Source: Bifidobacteriaceae bacterium (GTDB lineage: Bacteria; Actinomycetota; Actinomycetes; Actinomycetales; WQXJ01). From it: a DNA stretch of 5,504 nt. This document shows, piece by piece, positions 5,329-5,504 of the stretch. The notes below the pieces were generated by a model, which had not been told where the DNA came from, ran no database searches, and saw nothing but the letters and a program-made list of their open reading frames with translations. The stretch covers positions 1 through 5,504 of the forward strand of contig JAITKC010000072.1 in assembly GCA_031278665.1 (NCBI GenBank). The letters run 5' to 3'. Made by a program: the position numbers and the translations under genes. Within the stretch, counting starts at the first letter, position 1. Each line of letters begins with the position of its first letter.

Positions 5329-5504
5329 TTAGCTGATGAGAAGTAGGTGAACGACCCGTTGGCAGTCTCTGGAGTGGTGCCTGGCGGCTTGGGCTATGTC
5401 GTCCCAGCCGGTGGGGCGGAGGGCGGTGATGGCGATGTCGCGCAGGACGGCCATGACGGTTGGCGCGTTGCCGGTCCTGACTTGGGAGCGGTCCTCGTCG
5501 TAGG
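5329..5504 (-). CDS. ISAs1 family transposase, C-terminal 57 residues (cut by window edge)
   Basis: On the minus strand an open frame enters from the right edge (first whole codon at 5502) and ends at TAA (5331-5329). It reads YDEDRSQVRTGNAPTVMAVL, then RDIAITALRPTGWDDIAQAA, then RHHSRDCQRVVHLLLIS. This is the characteristic C-terminus of ISAs1 (H-repeat-related) DDE transposases: an ED-S-VRTG-AP-VMA-LR segment, an AI..LR...G..NIA-like helix, and an AxRHHxRD-like end. The catalytic DDE residues lie outside the window, so whether the gene is intact is unknown. It converges on pgeF with 27 nt between the two stops. Confidence 0.85.
   Translation of the reverse strand, partial: YDEDRSQVRTGNAPTVMAVLRDIAITALRPTGWDDIAQAARHHSRDCQRVVHLLLIS

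Larger units (their letters stand above)
5306..5504 (-). mobile_element. ISAs1-family insertion sequence, right end (continues past window)
   Basis: The segment holds the 3' end of an ISAs1-type transposase gene and, 3-23 nt beyond its stop, a sequence that looks like the element's terminus (starting CAAGGCCCCGTCAAAG when read inward from 5306). Members of this family typically end very soon after the transposase stop, carry short inverted ends beginning CA, and make 8-10 bp target duplications. The exact edge is inferred, because the other end lies outside the window. The element starts about 5 nt after the pgeF stop and points towards it. Confidence 0.7.

Noticed and set aside
1..5504. CRISPR arrays, tRNA or rRNA genes, defence or toxin-antitoxin modules, biosynthetic clusters
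   Set aside because: No spaced direct repeats, no tRNA-like cloverleaf and no defence or toxin families are seen; essentially all coding space is taken by the genes listed.

Overview
The window is very GC-rich and reads as chromosomal DNA from a member of the Actinomycetota. The evidence is an FtsZ whose N-terminus ([20 protein letters not shown]) is the standard actinobacterial sequence, a DUF3046 protein (a family essentially confined to this phylum), Ala/Pro/Gly/Arg-rich proteins with G/C-ending codons, frequent GTG or TTG starts, and start codons placed directly behind TANNNT -10 boxes. I cannot name a genus from this sequence.

Layout from left to right: (1) the first 153 codons of a DUF885 protein on the minus strand, running off the left edge (1-459). 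(2) A 66-nt divergent gap, then a PfkB/ribokinase-family sugar kinase on the plus strand (526-1425), and 4 nt later a short DUF3046 gene (1430-1666). Each of these three genes has a TANNNT hexamer 6-7 nt before its start codon, the layout of leaderless transcription. (3) A GC-rich hairpin between convergent genes, then a complete NhaA-type Na+/H+ antiporter on the minus strand (1738-3066). (4) A 172-nt divergent intergenic region with a minus-strand hairpin plus T-run just before nhaA and a candidate ftsZ promoter. (5) ftsZ (3239-4645) overlapping a pgeF/yfiH gene (4627-5301), both plus strand. (6) The end of an ISAs1-family insertion sequence, transposase on the minus strand, starting within a few bases of the pgeF stop and leaving at the right edge.

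The ftsZ-pgeF pair is the core of the actinobacterial division and cell-wall (dcw) cluster, but its usual neighbours are missing. Upstream there is a divergent nhaA in place of ftsQ/murC. Downstream there is an insertion sequence in place of the expected yggS-sepF genes. DUF3046 is likewise not followed by recA, its usual partner. The window therefore looks like a rearranged chromosome segment, not a novel defence or biosynthetic system, and I see no such system here. The points most worth a second look are the PgeF protein, which keeps its His-Cys-His metal site but lacks an N-terminal block the family normally has; the insertion sequence landing on the pgeF stop; the run of three leaderless-type starts; and the terminator-like hairpin in the nhaA leader.
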